Positions 39,077 to 47,920 of a DNA stretch of 64,000 bases are shown here, in pieces (the stretch's first letter is position 1; each line of letters opens with the position of its first letter). Below the pieces are notes generated by a model that saw nothing but the letters and a program-made list of their open reading frames with translations, was not told the origin of the DNA and did no database searches. The position numbers and the translations under genes were made by a program. The stretch comes from Chryseobacterium sp. ON_d1 (GTDB lineage: Bacteria > Bacteroidota > Bacteroidia > Flavobacteriales > Weeksellaceae), in the NCBI RefSeq assembly GCF_006829085.1, contig NZ_BJTC01000005.1:1-64000 (forward strand), given 5' to 3'.

Positions 39077-39382
39077 ATGGACAACAATCAAAATCCACAA
39101 GACGGAAACATCAACATCGAATTAAACGAAATGGTAGCTGCTGGTATCTATGCTAATCTGGCTTTAGTAAACCACTCTCCATCTGAATTTGTAGTAGACT
39201 TTATTCAGTTGATGCCAGGTGTTCAGCAGGCGAAAGTAAGATCAAGAGTAATTCTTGCTCCTCTTCACGCTAAGAGAGTATTAAATGCTCTTCAACAGAA
39301 CATCGCTAACTACGAGCAGCAGTTCGGAGAAATCAAAGAAGTTGAGCCTTTCGTATTAGGAGGGAACAACGTACAAGCGTAA
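39077..39382 (+). CDS. DUF3467 protein
   Basis: 101 aa. NIELNEMVAAGIYANLALVNHSPSEFVVDFIQLMPGVQQAKVRSRVILAPLHAKRVLNALQQNI is the DUF3467 core. Such genes commonly follow rpoC in Bacteroidota; the function is not established. The operon ends at the hairpin 39405-39436. Confidence 0.9.
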   Translation: MDNNQNPQDGNINIELNEMVAAGIYANLALVNHSPSEFVVDFIQLMPGVQQAKVRSRVILAPLHAKRVLNALQQNIANYEQQFGEIKEVEPFVLGGNNVQA

Positions 39383-39404
39383 GATTTCTTTTACAATAAA
39401 ATAA

Positions 39405-39436
39405 AAAATGCCCTGGTTCTGCCGGGGCATTTTTTT
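39405..39436 (+). terminator. Terminator of rpoBC-DUF3467
   Basis: AATGCCCtGG/CCGGGGCATT stem, then TTTTTTATT. Confidence 0.8.
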
Positions 39437-39613
39437 ATTCACAAACAATTCACTCATTCGTTCCTTTTTTTATTTTTTTTCATATTTCACAATTTTATTT
39501 TGAAAATATGTCAATTAAATATGAATAATTTAATTTGTGATATTTTTGTTAATTCTCATTATAAATTATTGATAATTGATCTAAATTAATTAAAAAATAT
39601 CATATTGCTTGAT

Positions 39614-39621
39614 TAAATTTG
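39614..39621 (+). promoter_or_regulatory. -7 box of the BNR-repeat gene
   Basis: TAAATTTG, 16 bp before ATG 39638. No clear -33 partner. The TTG at 39629 would lie at or near the transcription start, which favours the ATG. Confidence 0.45.
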
Positions 39622-39637
39622 TAAAAAATTGAATGGA

Positions 39638-42475
39638 ATGAAACTTTACCCTATTGCGGCAGTCTTACTCTGTATGAATGTGTATGCACAAAAGCAGAAT
39701 ACCCTTAAGGACAGTCAGAAACACCTGCAGGAGCTGTATGCTAAATATGAGAAAGATCTTAAAAAAGCTCATAAAAATGCAAAAGCGGCAGGAATACCTC
39801 CTAATTTATACAATGAGGAGGATTATAAGAGAACAATGGATCCTGTTACAGGGAGAACCAATTTCGAAGGGCTTGTAAAAGTAAATCAGGATATCGTAAC
39901 AGGTAAATATAAGGCTAAGACCCAGATGTCTTTTATTTCCAGCCATAATGCTTCTTCTGCGGCCAGCAAAATAATCAATGAACCTTGGATTGAAAGGGGA
40001 CCTTACAGTGTAGGAGGAAGAACAAGAGCAATCATGTACGATCCGAATGACCCTACGGGCAAGAGAGTTTTTGCAGGGAGTGTTTCAGGAGGACTTTGGG
40101 TAAACCAGGATCCTTCTGTATCAACTAATGAGTGGCAGCCATTAAGTACATTCTGGGCAAATACTTCCGTTTCAAGTATTACTTATGATCCAAACAACCC
40201 ACAAGTTTTGTATGTAGGAACAGGAGAAGCTCCAACTGCTGATGCAGTAGGATCGGGAATATGGAAATCAACGGATGCTGGTGTAACATGGACCCAGATT
40301 TTCACCATTCCGGTTACTTATTCTTCATCCGGAGTAAGAAACGGTAACTTTTATATTAATGATATCAAAGTAAGAAATAATAATGGAGTTTCTGAAGTCT
40401 ATGCAGGAGTAAGCGGTTCGTACGTTGGGATTTCCTTTAATGACGGATGGCAGGGGCTAAGCCAGGCTGGGCTGTATAAATCTACAGACGGAGGTACAAC
40501 ATTTACGAAAAATAACAGCTTGCTTGCTCTGAATACCACTACAGGTACTACCAGTACCACCGGATATTCCATTCAGCAGATAGAAATAGGAGCAGATAAT
40601 GCAGTATGGGTTTCAACCAGATCTTCAAGATTTTCAAATATAGATTCTGGAGGCAGAATTTTCAAATCCACAGATGGAAATACCTTCAACCAGGTCTATA
40701 ATGTTGGAAGCAGCGGTTCGAGAGTTAACTTTACTCTTTCCAGAACAGATGCCAATAAAATATATGCATTCATGCAGGGGGCATCTTCTTCAGAGCCGAT
40801 CAGAATTGCAAAATCTACGGATGGCGGAACAACATGGCAGGCAACAAATGATGCTGCACCTGTTTTAGCACTTCCTACAGCAACGGATACCAGTATTCCT
40901 GCGAATGATTTTACAAGAGGACAGTCATTTTATGACCTGATTATTGCAACAGATCCTTTAGATGACAATACCCTGTATATTGGTGGTATCGATCTGTATA
41001 AATCTGTCAATGGCGGAGCGAACTGGACGCAGATCTCAAAGTGGTCCAATAACAATAATATGGCGGCTTTACAGGTCTCTCAGGTACACGCTGATCAACA
41101 CGAAATCGTTTTCAATCCTTATAATAATTATGCGACAGGACAAATGATGTTTGGAAATGACGGAGGAATTTATTATGCTGCCAACAAAGCAAATATCGGT
41201 GCTGTTGGTGGTCTTTCTGCAAGAAATACCCGATATAATGTAACGCAGTTTTATTCTGCCATGCTGAATCCGACAAAAACGCCAGCTGATGAAGAATTAT
41301 TGGCAGGTGCACAGGATAATGGCTCATGGTGGCTGTATGGAGCACCACAGGCTAATAATTTTCTGACTTCCCAATCTGCTACAGGGGGTGACGGAATGTA
41401 TACTGAATATGATGATCAGGATAATTATGAAATTGCAAGTTATGTATACAATAGCCATTATTTATTAACGAACAATACGTATTATCTGATAAGCAGTGCC
41501 AACAGAAATGCCGGACATTTTGTAAACGAAATTGCTTTGGACAGAAACAACGATGTCTTCTATTCTTACCGTTCAGGACTTACGCTTTTCAGAACTAGTG
41601 GGTTATCTGCAACGGCAACATCTTTTACCAATAATGTGGTTACTGTAGGAACTGCACAATCCGGAGAGCAGATTTCATGGATGAAAGTATCCCCCTATAC
41701 TACAGCATCTACAACACTTTTTGTAGGAACCAATCTTGGGAGAATCTTTAAAGTAACAAATGCCAATACCACAGCATATACGGCCACTTTGCTAACATCA
41801 CCGGTAACAGGAACTGTTTCTGACATAGAATTTGGAGCCAGCGAAAATGAAATTATTGTAACCTTCTCGAATTATAACCTTACCAGTGTTTTCTATTCTA
41901 CAGATGGCGGAACAACATGGCAGAACAAAGAAGGAAATCTTCCTGACATGCCGGTAAGAACGGTACTCAGAAATCCGGACAATTCAAATGAAGTGCTGGT
42001 AGGAACAGAAATGGGAGTTTGGGGAACCACCAATTTCCTTGCGACAACACCTGAATGGGCATCAGTAACAGGGAATATAGGAAATGTAAGAATTACCAAT
42101 TTAGATTACAGACCTGCTACCAAAACAGTATTGGTTTCCACTTACGGCAGAGGTGCATGGACAACTCAGAATACAGTAACTCCTTTGTCAACAACGGAAA
42201 CCAAATCCAAAAAGAATATGAATCTTATATATCCGAATCCTTCAAAAGGGATTTCCCATTTGAGATTTGATACTGCCAAATACAGCAGTGTGGATATAAG
42301 CATTGTGGATGGCTCAGGAAGATTGGTATACAGTAAGAAAAATGTGAAGTCTGATGAAGAGTTCGGCCAAAAACTTGTACCTGGAAATTATATTTTGAAA
42401 GCCGAGTCTAAAGGTGAAATCGTATATAGTGGTAACTTCCTGGTATTAGGACGTACAGGTGGTGATGATGATTAG
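39638..42475 (+). CDS. T9SS-exported BNR/Asp-box (sortilin-like) repeat protein
   Basis: 945 aa from ATG 39638; this start gives a clean signal peptide (MKLYPIAAVLLCMNVYAQ), unlike the longer TTG frame. About 120-830 has at least six Asp-box turns (KSTDAGVTWTQ, KSTDGGTTFTK, KSTDGGTTWQA, KSVNGGANWTQ, YSTDGGTTWQN) of a VPS10/sialidase-like beta-propeller. The C-terminus carries a T9SS type A sorting domain (IYPNPSKGISHLRFD...). An extra tail RTGGDDD after the sorting domain is unusual. Family members include surface adhesins and hydrolases; no catalytic site was identified. Confidence 0.87.
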   Translation: MKLYPIAAVLLCMNVYAQKQNTLKDSQKHLQELYAKYEKDLKKAHKNAKAAGIPPNLYNEEDYKRTMDPVTGRTNFEGLVKVNQDIVTGKYKAKTQMSFISSHNASSAASKIINEPWIERGPYSVGGRTRAIMYDPNDPTGKRVFAGSVSGGLWVNQDPSVSTNEWQPLSTFWANTSVSSITYDPNNPQVLYVGTGEAPTADAVGSGIWKSTDAGVTWTQIFTIPVTYSSSGVRNGNFYINDIKVRNNNGVSEVYAGVSGSYVGISFNDGWQGLSQAGLYKSTDGGTTFTKNNSLLALNTTTGTTSTTGYSIQQIEIGADNAVWVSTRSSRFSNIDSGGRIFKSTDGNTFNQVYNVGSSGSRVNFTLSRTDANKIYAFMQGASSSEPIRIAKSTDGGTTWQATNDAAPVLALPTATDTSIPANDFTRGQSFYDLIIATDPLDDNTLYIGGIDLYKSVNGGANWTQISKWSNNNNMAALQVSQVHADQHEIVFNPYNNYATGQMMFGNDGGIYYAANKANIGAVGGLSARNTRYNVTQFYSAMLNPTKTPADEELLAGAQDNGSWWLYGAPQANNFLTSQSATGGDGMYTEYDDQDNYEIASYVYNSHYLLTNNTYYLISSANRNAGHFVNEIALDRNNDVFYSYRSGLTLFRTSGLSATATSFTNNVVTVGTAQSGEQISWMKVSPYTTASTTLFVGTNLGRIFKVTNANTTAYTATLLTSPVTGTVSDIEFGASENEIIVTFSNYNLTSVFYSTDGGTTWQNKEGNLPDMPVRTVLRNPDNSNEVLVGTEMGVWGTTNFLATTPEWASVTGNIGNVRITNLDYRPATKTVLVSTYGRGAWTTQNTVTPLSTTETKSKKNMNLIYPNPSKGISHLRFDTAKYSSVDISIVDGSGRLVYSKKNVKSDEEFGQKLVPGNYILKAESKGEIVYSGNFLVLGRTGGDDD

Positions 42476-42478
42476 AAA

Positions 42479-42949
42479 ATGAATAATCAATTGTATTTAA
42501 TATTATTTTGGATGCTGGCTTCCTGCGGGATGCCGGTATCCTCTTTATATCAGGATAAGACAGTATCCGTTATCTCTGCTGAAAAAAAAGAATGGATAGG
42601 AGGAAGAGCCGGAGTAAAGGGAGTCATATATACTGTTAAATTGAAGAAAAAAAATAAAAGCAGCAGCATCACGGTTAAATCCTTAAAAGCAGAAGGAAAT
42701 ACAATTCCGTTTGTACAAAATAATATAGACAGTACAATAATAATAAGTGGCAATCTTCCCCATGAAAATGATGATATAAAGACTGCTGATCAAATGCCGG
42801 CAGGAGCTCCCATAGATAATCCTGTTCCTCAAAAATTAAATCCAAAAGATAATTGGATAGAGTATACTGTAAAAGGATCACAGATATTGCATAGAATAGG
42901 TTTTCAAAAATTTGTATCTGTAGAGTCATCTGAAGAGCCTGCGCCATAA
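42479..42949 (+). CDS. Hypothetical lipoprotein
   Basis: 156 aa. Signal with lipobox MLASC (Cys16). Small beta-rich domain, Lys-rich middle, Pro-rich C-terminus. It starts 3 bp after the T9SS gene stop, so probably co-transcribed. Family not recognised. Confidence 0.65.
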   Translation: MNNQLYLILFWMLASCGMPVSSLYQDKTVSVISAEKKEWIGGRAGVKGVIYTVKLKKKNKSSSITVKSLKAEGNTIPFVQNNIDSTIIISGNLPHENDDIKTADQMPAGAPIDNPVPQKLNPKDNWIEYTVKGSQILHRIGFQKFVSVESSEEPAP

Positions 42950-42964
42950 AATCTATTTCATTCT

Positions 42965-43516
42965 TTGAACAAAAAACTACTTTTTATCTTTCTCTGTATT
43001 CCGGTTATCATATTATTCAGCAATGTGATGTATTCTGTTATTTCCCACGTAAAGAGCGCGCTTTATGAAAAGACCCAATGCAGTATTGCCCACAGTAATT
43101 TCAGAAAATCAGAAACGGTCTGTTTTACGGAAAAAGATCTCACGGAAGCAGAATGGAAAGAAGATAAAGAATTTACGCTTCATGGTTTTTCCTATGATAT
43201 CATTAAAGTAAGCACTGTCAATGGGAAGAAATATTTTTTCTGCTATATTGATAAAAAAGATATTATCATCAATTCTTTATTAGACTTTTCGAAAAAATTC
43301 ACTTTTAAAAAAACATGTTTAAAACTGCAGATTGATCTTCCCGGACACAATAAAGGTCTGTTTAAGACACCAGGCTCCACCGCTATTCTTGAAAAAAAAG
43401 AATTCCGTTTTTTTTCAAATCAGTTTTTAGAAACAATTTCTTTACACTATAACCAACTGGAAAACACGCATTATTTAACCATTATTATTCCTCCACCGGA
43501 GACTGCCTTATGCTAA
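42965..43516 (+). CDS. Hypothetical membrane-anchored periplasmic protein
   Basis: 183 aa from TTG 42965; no in-frame ATG lies upstream before a stop, and the next is Met22. N-terminal membrane segment (LLFIFLCIPVIILFSNVMYSVI), then a periplasmic domain with several Cys (CSIAHSN, VCFTE, FFCYIDKKD, TCLKLQ, ALC). It ends 37 bp before the TonB-dependent receptor and may be its accessory protein. Not recognised. Confidence 0.55.
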   Translation: MNKKLLFIFLCIPVIILFSNVMYSVISHVKSALYEKTQCSIAHSNFRKSETVCFTEKDLTEAEWKEDKEFTLHGFSYDIIKVSTVNGKKYFFCYIDKKDIIINSLLDFSKKFTFKKTCLKLQIDLPGHNKGLFKTPGSTAILEKKEFRFFSNQFLETISLHYNQLENTHYLTIIIPPPETALC

Positions 43517-43553
43517 AGTGAAAATATAATATTAATGGTAATCAATTTAAATA

Positions 43554-45737
43554 ATGAAAAAATATATATGCATAGCAGCTTTGTTAGGCTGTACTGTTGC
43601 AAATGCTCAGCAGACACAGGAAGGATCAATTGATGAGGTCAATATCCTTGGAAGAAAAAAAATTAAACAGGAACGTGCAGAATTCAAAAGACATGCACAG
43701 TCAGTAGAAACTCTTTCAGAAGAAGATCTTAACAGAAATAATCCTGCAGCTATAGATCAGACTTTATCCACAATGCCAGGGCTTCAGGTAGATAAACGGA
43801 CTAATTTCGGAGGACAGAGACTCGTACTGAGAGGGTACGGAAATGATCAGAAATTTAATAATTGGGGTGTAAAAGCATACTGGAATAATATGCCTTTAAC
43901 AAATGCTGAAGGGATCACCGTTCTGGATGATGTTGATTTTGCTTATGTAACCAATGTTGAAGTAATCAAAGGTCCGGCAGCAACAATGTATGGAGGTGGA
44001 GTAGGCGGAGCAGTACGTTTCTACACGCGTCCGGATTTTACAAAAGGAGCATCGGTGTCAGAAAATGCAATGTTTGGTGCTTTCAAAACTTTTCAGTCAA
44101 GGACACAACTGAACGTTGCGGATGAAAACTATTCAATAAGCGCTGCATACGGACATCTTGAAACAGAGGGATACCGTCCAAACGGAGGAGGTTTAAAAAA
44201 CTTTTTCAATGTAAACGGTACGGTGAAATTAAGCAAAAAAGACCAGCTGAGCTTCTTTGCCAGTCAGGCTTACTCCTATGAACATACTTCAGGACAGATT
44301 TCTTACGCTGATTATTATGCGGGTATCGACAACGGAAATGCAGCCTATATCAGTAAAAATGCCGGCACAAAAATAAAATCGACAAGAGTAGGACTCAGTA
44401 ATTCGGTAAATCTTACTTCAAACTTTAGAAACTATACGACCTTATTTTACTATAATGCAAATACAGAAAGCGTTTCAGCAGGGGCATACGGAGTTACAAG
44501 TTCTCCAAATGTAGGGCTGCGCTCTACTTTTACTTTAAAGAATGAATTTAAAGATTTTGAAAACCGCTTAGATTTCGGAGCAGAGATACAGAATTCTGTT
44601 TCCACAACTTCCAGCTATCGCTTCGATGGGTCTAATCCATCACAACCATTACTGACCACAGGAATGTCCGGGGCATCTTATTTCAAGTATAATAATAACC
44701 AATCTACCTATTTTGTTATTGATTATCTTACATATAAACCCTGGGGACTTACGTTGCTGGCAGGAATAAGCGGTAACAGAACCAACTATGACAGGAAAGA
44801 CCTTTTTGCATTGCCAGGGTTGATTGCCGGACGTAAAGATCAATCTTTCAACAAGAAATATGATATGGCATATACTCCACACTTTGCTTTACAGAAGGAA
44901 TGGAAACACCAGATCTTTAACCTAAGCTATAGTGAAGGTTATAATTCTCCTACCGCAGTTTCTTCATTTATAACAGCGACCAATACGGTGAATGATGACT
45001 TAAAGCCGGAACGTGCAAGAATGTTGGATTTTAGTGTGCATGGTCTTTTACTCAATACCAGGCTGGATTACCGTATTTCAGTATTCAGAATCGACTATTC
45101 TGATAAACTTACACAGTTACTTTTACCGGGTAATACCAGTGGACAAACATATTGGGGCAATACCGGAAGCCAGAAAAATAGCGGACTTGAGTTTAGTGTA
45201 GGGTATCAATACAGAGCAGAAGATTCTTTTATTGAAAGAATCGTTCCCTTTATAAATCTTTCTTATTACGATACAAAATATAAAGATTTTTCAATCTATG
45301 ATCCTAAATATCAAGATCCTGTTACAGGAAAGACTGTAGGAAAACTAATGGTATACGACCATAAAACAGTAGTAGGAGTTCCGAGGAATAAATACGCTGT
45401 AGGTTTGGATATTTTTACCAAACCAGGATTTTATCTTGTGAATACCTATAACTATCTGGGAAATGTTTATTCTGATTTTAACAATGCGAATTTGGTAAAG
45501 GGCTTTGGATTGTTTAATTCAAAATTAGGATTTAAAAAGTCATTCAATAAACTGGATCTGGATCTATATGTAATGGGCAATAATCTTACCAGCCAGACCA
45601 ATTATACTTTTTTATTCTTAGGAAATAATATCAATGATTCAGATAAAGGAAGTAATTATACCGTTCCTACAGATCTCAATCCGGGTCCTGGAAAAGCTTA
45701 TTTCTTTTACGGCCTCAATGTAAAATACAGATTCTAG
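43554..45737 (+). CDS. TonB-dependent outer-membrane receptor
   Basis: 727 aa. Signal peptide ending VANAQ, a TonB-box-like start (GSIDEVNILGRK), a plug domain (AIDQTLSTMPGLQVDKRTNFGGQRLVLRGYG; VEVIKGPAATMYGGGVGGAVRFYTRP), then a 22-strand barrel ending in an aromatic C-terminus (YGLNVKYRF). There is no N-terminal carboxypeptidase-like domain and no SusD partner, so iron/siderophore or other small-ligand uptake is more likely than glycans. The ligand is unknown. Confidence 0.92.
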   Translation: MKKYICIAALLGCTVANAQQTQEGSIDEVNILGRKKIKQERAEFKRHAQSVETLSEEDLNRNNPAAIDQTLSTMPGLQVDKRTNFGGQRLVLRGYGNDQKFNNWGVKAYWNNMPLTNAEGITVLDDVDFAYVTNVEVIKGPAATMYGGGVGGAVRFYTRPDFTKGASVSENAMFGAFKTFQSRTQLNVADENYSISAAYGHLETEGYRPNGGGLKNFFNVNGTVKLSKKDQLSFFASQAYSYEHTSGQISYADYYAGIDNGNAAYISKNAGTKIKSTRVGLSNSVNLTSNFRNYTTLFYYNANTESVSAGAYGVTSSPNVGLRSTFTLKNEFKDFENRLDFGAEIQNSVSTTSSYRFDGSNPSQPLLTTGMSGASYFKYNNNQSTYFVIDYLTYKPWGLTLLAGISGNRTNYDRKDLFALPGLIAGRKDQSFNKKYDMAYTPHFALQKEWKHQIFNLSYSEGYNSPTAVSSFITATNTVNDDLKPERARMLDFSVHGLLLNTRLDYRISVFRIDYSDKLTQLLLPGNTSGQTYWGNTGSQKNSGLEFSVGYQYRAEDSFIERIVPFINLSYYDTKYKDFSIYDPKYQDPVTGKTVGKLMVYDHKTVVGVPRNKYAVGLDIFTKPGFYLVNTYNYLGNVYSDFNNANLVKGFGLFNSKLGFKKSFNKLDLDLYVMGNNLTSQTNYTFLFLGNNINDSDKGSNYTVPTDLNPGPGKAYFFYGLNVKYRF

Positions 45738-45785
45738 AATATATTTTATATTCATAAACAGCTTTTATACAGCTCAATAAAAATG

Positions 45786-45812
45786 CCACAGTTCTTTACT
45801 GTGGTTTTTTTA
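45786..45812 (+). terminator. Terminator of the TonB-receptor gene
   Basis: CCACAGT/ACTGTGG stem with TCTTT loop, then TTTTTTTAT. Confidence 0.75.
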
Positions 45813-45913
45813 TATTGAATCATAAAATCATCCATAAAATACATATTGAATTGGTCTAATTGTTAATTTTCTTTAATAAAATAAAAAAATATACTATCGA
45901 TATAGCAATTTTA

Positions 45914-45921
45914 TATCTTTG
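45914..45921 (+). promoter_or_regulatory. -7 box of the Crp-family gene
   Basis: TATCTTTG, 20 bp before the ATG; no clear TTG at -33. Confidence 0.45.
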
Positions 45922-45941
45922 TTTTAGAAAAAGTAGAGCAT

Positions 45942-46592
45942 ATGATTGATAGGTCTTTTGTCGTAAATAAATTTGGCTTCTTAGGTGCCGATTTTTTAGC
46001 TGAAATGGAAAAGCATGCTGTTATGATTGACATAAAAGCAAAAACGGAAATTATAAGGGAAGGACAGAAAAATAAGTTTGTGCCTTTTCTTATAAAAGGC
46101 TCCATCAGAGTTTTCACGCTTAATGATGGGAGAGAGCTTATCTATTATTATATTAAACCAAAAGACAGCTGTCTGATGACATTTTCTTCCATTCTTACGG
46201 ATTATGTCAGCCGGGTATATGCTGTTGCGGAAGAAGATTCCAAAGCAATCCTGATTCCTGTATCAGTAATACATGAATGGCTGGTCAAATTTCCGGAAAT
46301 CAATAAAGTTTTTTACCATGAATATGACCGCAGGTTCTCTGAGGTCATGAATATGGTCAATGATGCAGTTTTCCACAGACTTGACAAAAGGGTTCTGAAT
46401 TATATTAAACAGCAGATTTTATCCACAGGAAACAATCCTATTAAAATAACACACCGTGAAATTGCAAACAGTTTAGGCACTTCCAGGGAAGTCGTGAGCC
46501 GTGTGATGAAAAAAATTGAAAATGAAGGGGATATTTTACAAACGAAGGCCGGGATAAAAGTGCTTGTAAATGAAAATGTTAGATCAGACTAA
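45942..46592 (+). CDS. Crp/Fnr-family transcription regulator
   Basis: 216 aa. N-terminal cyclic-nucleotide-binding-like barrel (about 15-125), dimer helix, and HTH_Crp (about 145-216). The recognition helix is GTSREVVSRVMKKIE. It keeps the Arg-Glu...Arg pattern by which E. coli CRP reads TGTGA half sites. There is no FNR-type Cys cluster. A palindrome of the CRP class (GGTGA-N6-TCACC, 46644-46659) lies between this gene and the next operon, its probable target. The ligand is unknown. Confidence 0.9.
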   Translation: MIDRSFVVNKFGFLGADFLAEMEKHAVMIDIKAKTEIIREGQKNKFVPFLIKGSIRVFTLNDGRELIYYYIKPKDSCLMTFSSILTDYVSRVYAVAEEDSKAILIPVSVIHEWLVKFPEINKVFYHEYDRRFSEVMNMVNDAVFHRLDKRVLNYIKQQILSTGNNPIKITHREIANSLGTSREVVSRVMKKIENEGDILQTKAGIKVLVNENVRSD

Positions 46593-46643
46593 TTAAAATT
46601 GTTCGAAAAGATTATATCTGTTATTGATAAAAACAATTCAGTC

Positions 46644-46659
46644 GGTGACTTTTATCACC
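46644..46659 (+). promoter_or_regulatory. CRP-type operator candidate GGTGA-N6-TCACC
   Basis: A perfect 5+5 inverted repeat with 6-bp spacer, the geometry of Crp-family sites. AATTCA and TGAATT flank it as an outer inverted pair. Its centre lies about 43 bp upstream of the start predicted from the TAAGTTTG box, the position of class II CRP-activated promoters. Confidence 0.6.
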
Positions 46660-46681
46660 TGATTTTGAATTGAGAACTCAA

Positions 46682-46689
46682 TAAGTTTG
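46682..46689 (+). promoter_or_regulatory. -7 box of the DUF5777 operon
   Basis: TAAGTTTG, 28 bp before ATG 46718; no TTG at -33, which fits dependence on an activator. Confidence 0.5.
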
Positions 46690-46717
46690 TCATACCGTAA
46701 TTTAATTCAAATTGTAT

Positions 46718-47560
46718 ATGACAAAAACTCTCTTATTTTTGTTGGTATTTTCTTCAGGTCTTACCTTTGCGCAGGAAGATCTGCTGAAAGATATTGACAC
46801 CGTAAAGACCAATACAGAAACTTCACAACCCGCCTTCAAAGCTCTTCAGATTGCCACCGGACAGTCCACAAAACTGGCAGCTAAAAAAGAATGGTATATT
46901 GTGGTTGCCCATAGATTTGGAGATATAAGTGCAGGATTCAAAGACTTTTTTGGTCTGGATCATGCCTCAACCAAGCTGGGTGTTATCTACGGGATTTCAG
47001 ATGCTGTTTCAGTCAGCCTGTCCAGAGAAACGAATATGAAAACGTTTGAAGGAGCAGTAAAATACAGGCTGGTAAGACAAAATGAAAATTTCCCGGTTGA
47101 TATTGTGGGGTATAATGTAATGGCAGCCAATACGGAGCTGAAGAAAGATACTTATCCACTCCTGAAATTCAGCGACAGGCTTTCCTATCTTACCCAGGCA
47201 TTGATTTCAAGAAGATTCAATGATAAGCTTTCCTTACAGCTTACCCCATCCTTTGTTCATAAAAACCTTTACGAACCTAATATTGAAAACAAAAATCAGT
47301 TTTTGGCAGGTTTGGGAGGACGCTATAAAGTTTCAAAAAGAGTTTCTGTAAATGCAGAATACTTTGTGAATTTCGATGATCACAGTTTTTATAAAAACCC
47401 ATTATCATTAGGGGTAGATATAGAAACCGGAGGACATGTGTTCCAGCTTTTACTGACAAATTCCCAGATTAATTCTGACATCGGATATCTTACCAATGCC
47501 ACAGGGGCATGGGGAAAGGGACATATTTTCTTTGGGTTTAATCTTTATAGAGTTTTTTAA
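46718..47560 (+). CDS. DUF5777-family outer-membrane beta-barrel protein
   Basis: 280 aa from ATG 46718 (a longer frame starts at TTG 46712). Signal peptide MTKTLLFLLVFSSGLTFAQ. WYIVVAHRFGDISAGFKDFFGLDHASTKLGVIYGISDAVSVSLSRE fits DUF5777, predicted outer-membrane barrels. It ends in an aromatic strand (FFGFNLYRVF). First gene of a tight five-gene operon (gaps of 1-11 bp or overlaps). Function unknown; a porin or duct for the following redox-like proteins is a guess. Confidence 0.8.
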   Translation: MTKTLLFLLVFSSGLTFAQEDLLKDIDTVKTNTETSQPAFKALQIATGQSTKLAAKKEWYIVVAHRFGDISAGFKDFFGLDHASTKLGVIYGISDAVSVSLSRETNMKTFEGAVKYRLVRQNENFPVDIVGYNVMAANTELKKDTYPLLKFSDRLSYLTQALISRRFNDKLSLQLTPSFVHKNLYEPNIENKNQFLAGLGGRYKVSKRVSVNAEYFVNFDDHSFYKNPLSLGVDIETGGHVFQLLLTNSQINSDIGYLTNATGAWGKGHIFFGFNLYRVF

Positions 47561-47561
47561 T

Positions 47562-47909
47562 ATGAAAAAGCTAACATCCTTATTGATATTGTCGTCAGCA
47601 GTTATAATGACGGCTTGCGACAGCAGAACATATGAAGAAATTTCTGTTAATACACCTATTACAGCAACTGTAAAATATACAGCAGATGTAAAACCCATTG
47701 TAGATAACAGCTGTATAGGCTGTCATTCCGCAGGGAGTTTTAAACCTTTGGTTACCTATGATCAGGTAAAAAACAATATAGACGGAATTCTGGACCGCAT
47801 CCAAAGGCCTAATGGAGATCCCGGTAAAATGCCGCAGGGAGGATCGTTATCTGCAGCCCAGATCAACATTTTTATCAAGTGGAAAGCGGACGGATTAAAT
47901 GAAAATTAA
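47562..47909 (+). CDS. c-type haem (CxxCH) lipoprotein
   Basis: 115 aa from ATG 47562; the longer open frame starts inside the preceding gene and lacks a signal peptide at its start. Lipobox VIMTAC, then YTADVKPIVDNSCIGCHSAG with one CxxCH haem-c site, and later MPQGGSLSAAQINIFIKWKADG, a typical cytochrome c C-terminal region with a candidate Met ligand. Expected in the periplasm or outer membrane, carrying one electron. It follows the barrel gene by 1 bp. Confidence 0.8.
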   Translation: MKKLTSLLILSSAVIMTACDSRTYEEISVNTPITATVKYTADVKPIVDNSCIGCHSAGSFKPLVTYDQVKNNIDGILDRIQRPNGDPGKMPQGGSLSAAQINIFIKWKADGLNEN

Positions 47910-47920
47910 AAAAAATTGAT

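Noticed and set aside
39629..39637. TTG 39629 as start of the BNR-repeat protein
   Set aside because: ATG 39638 yields a proper signal peptide, and the TTG lies at the predicted transcription start.
43517..43553. Riboswitch before the TonB receptor
   Set aside because: Only 37 bp lie between the genes, too short for a cobalamin or other riboswitch.
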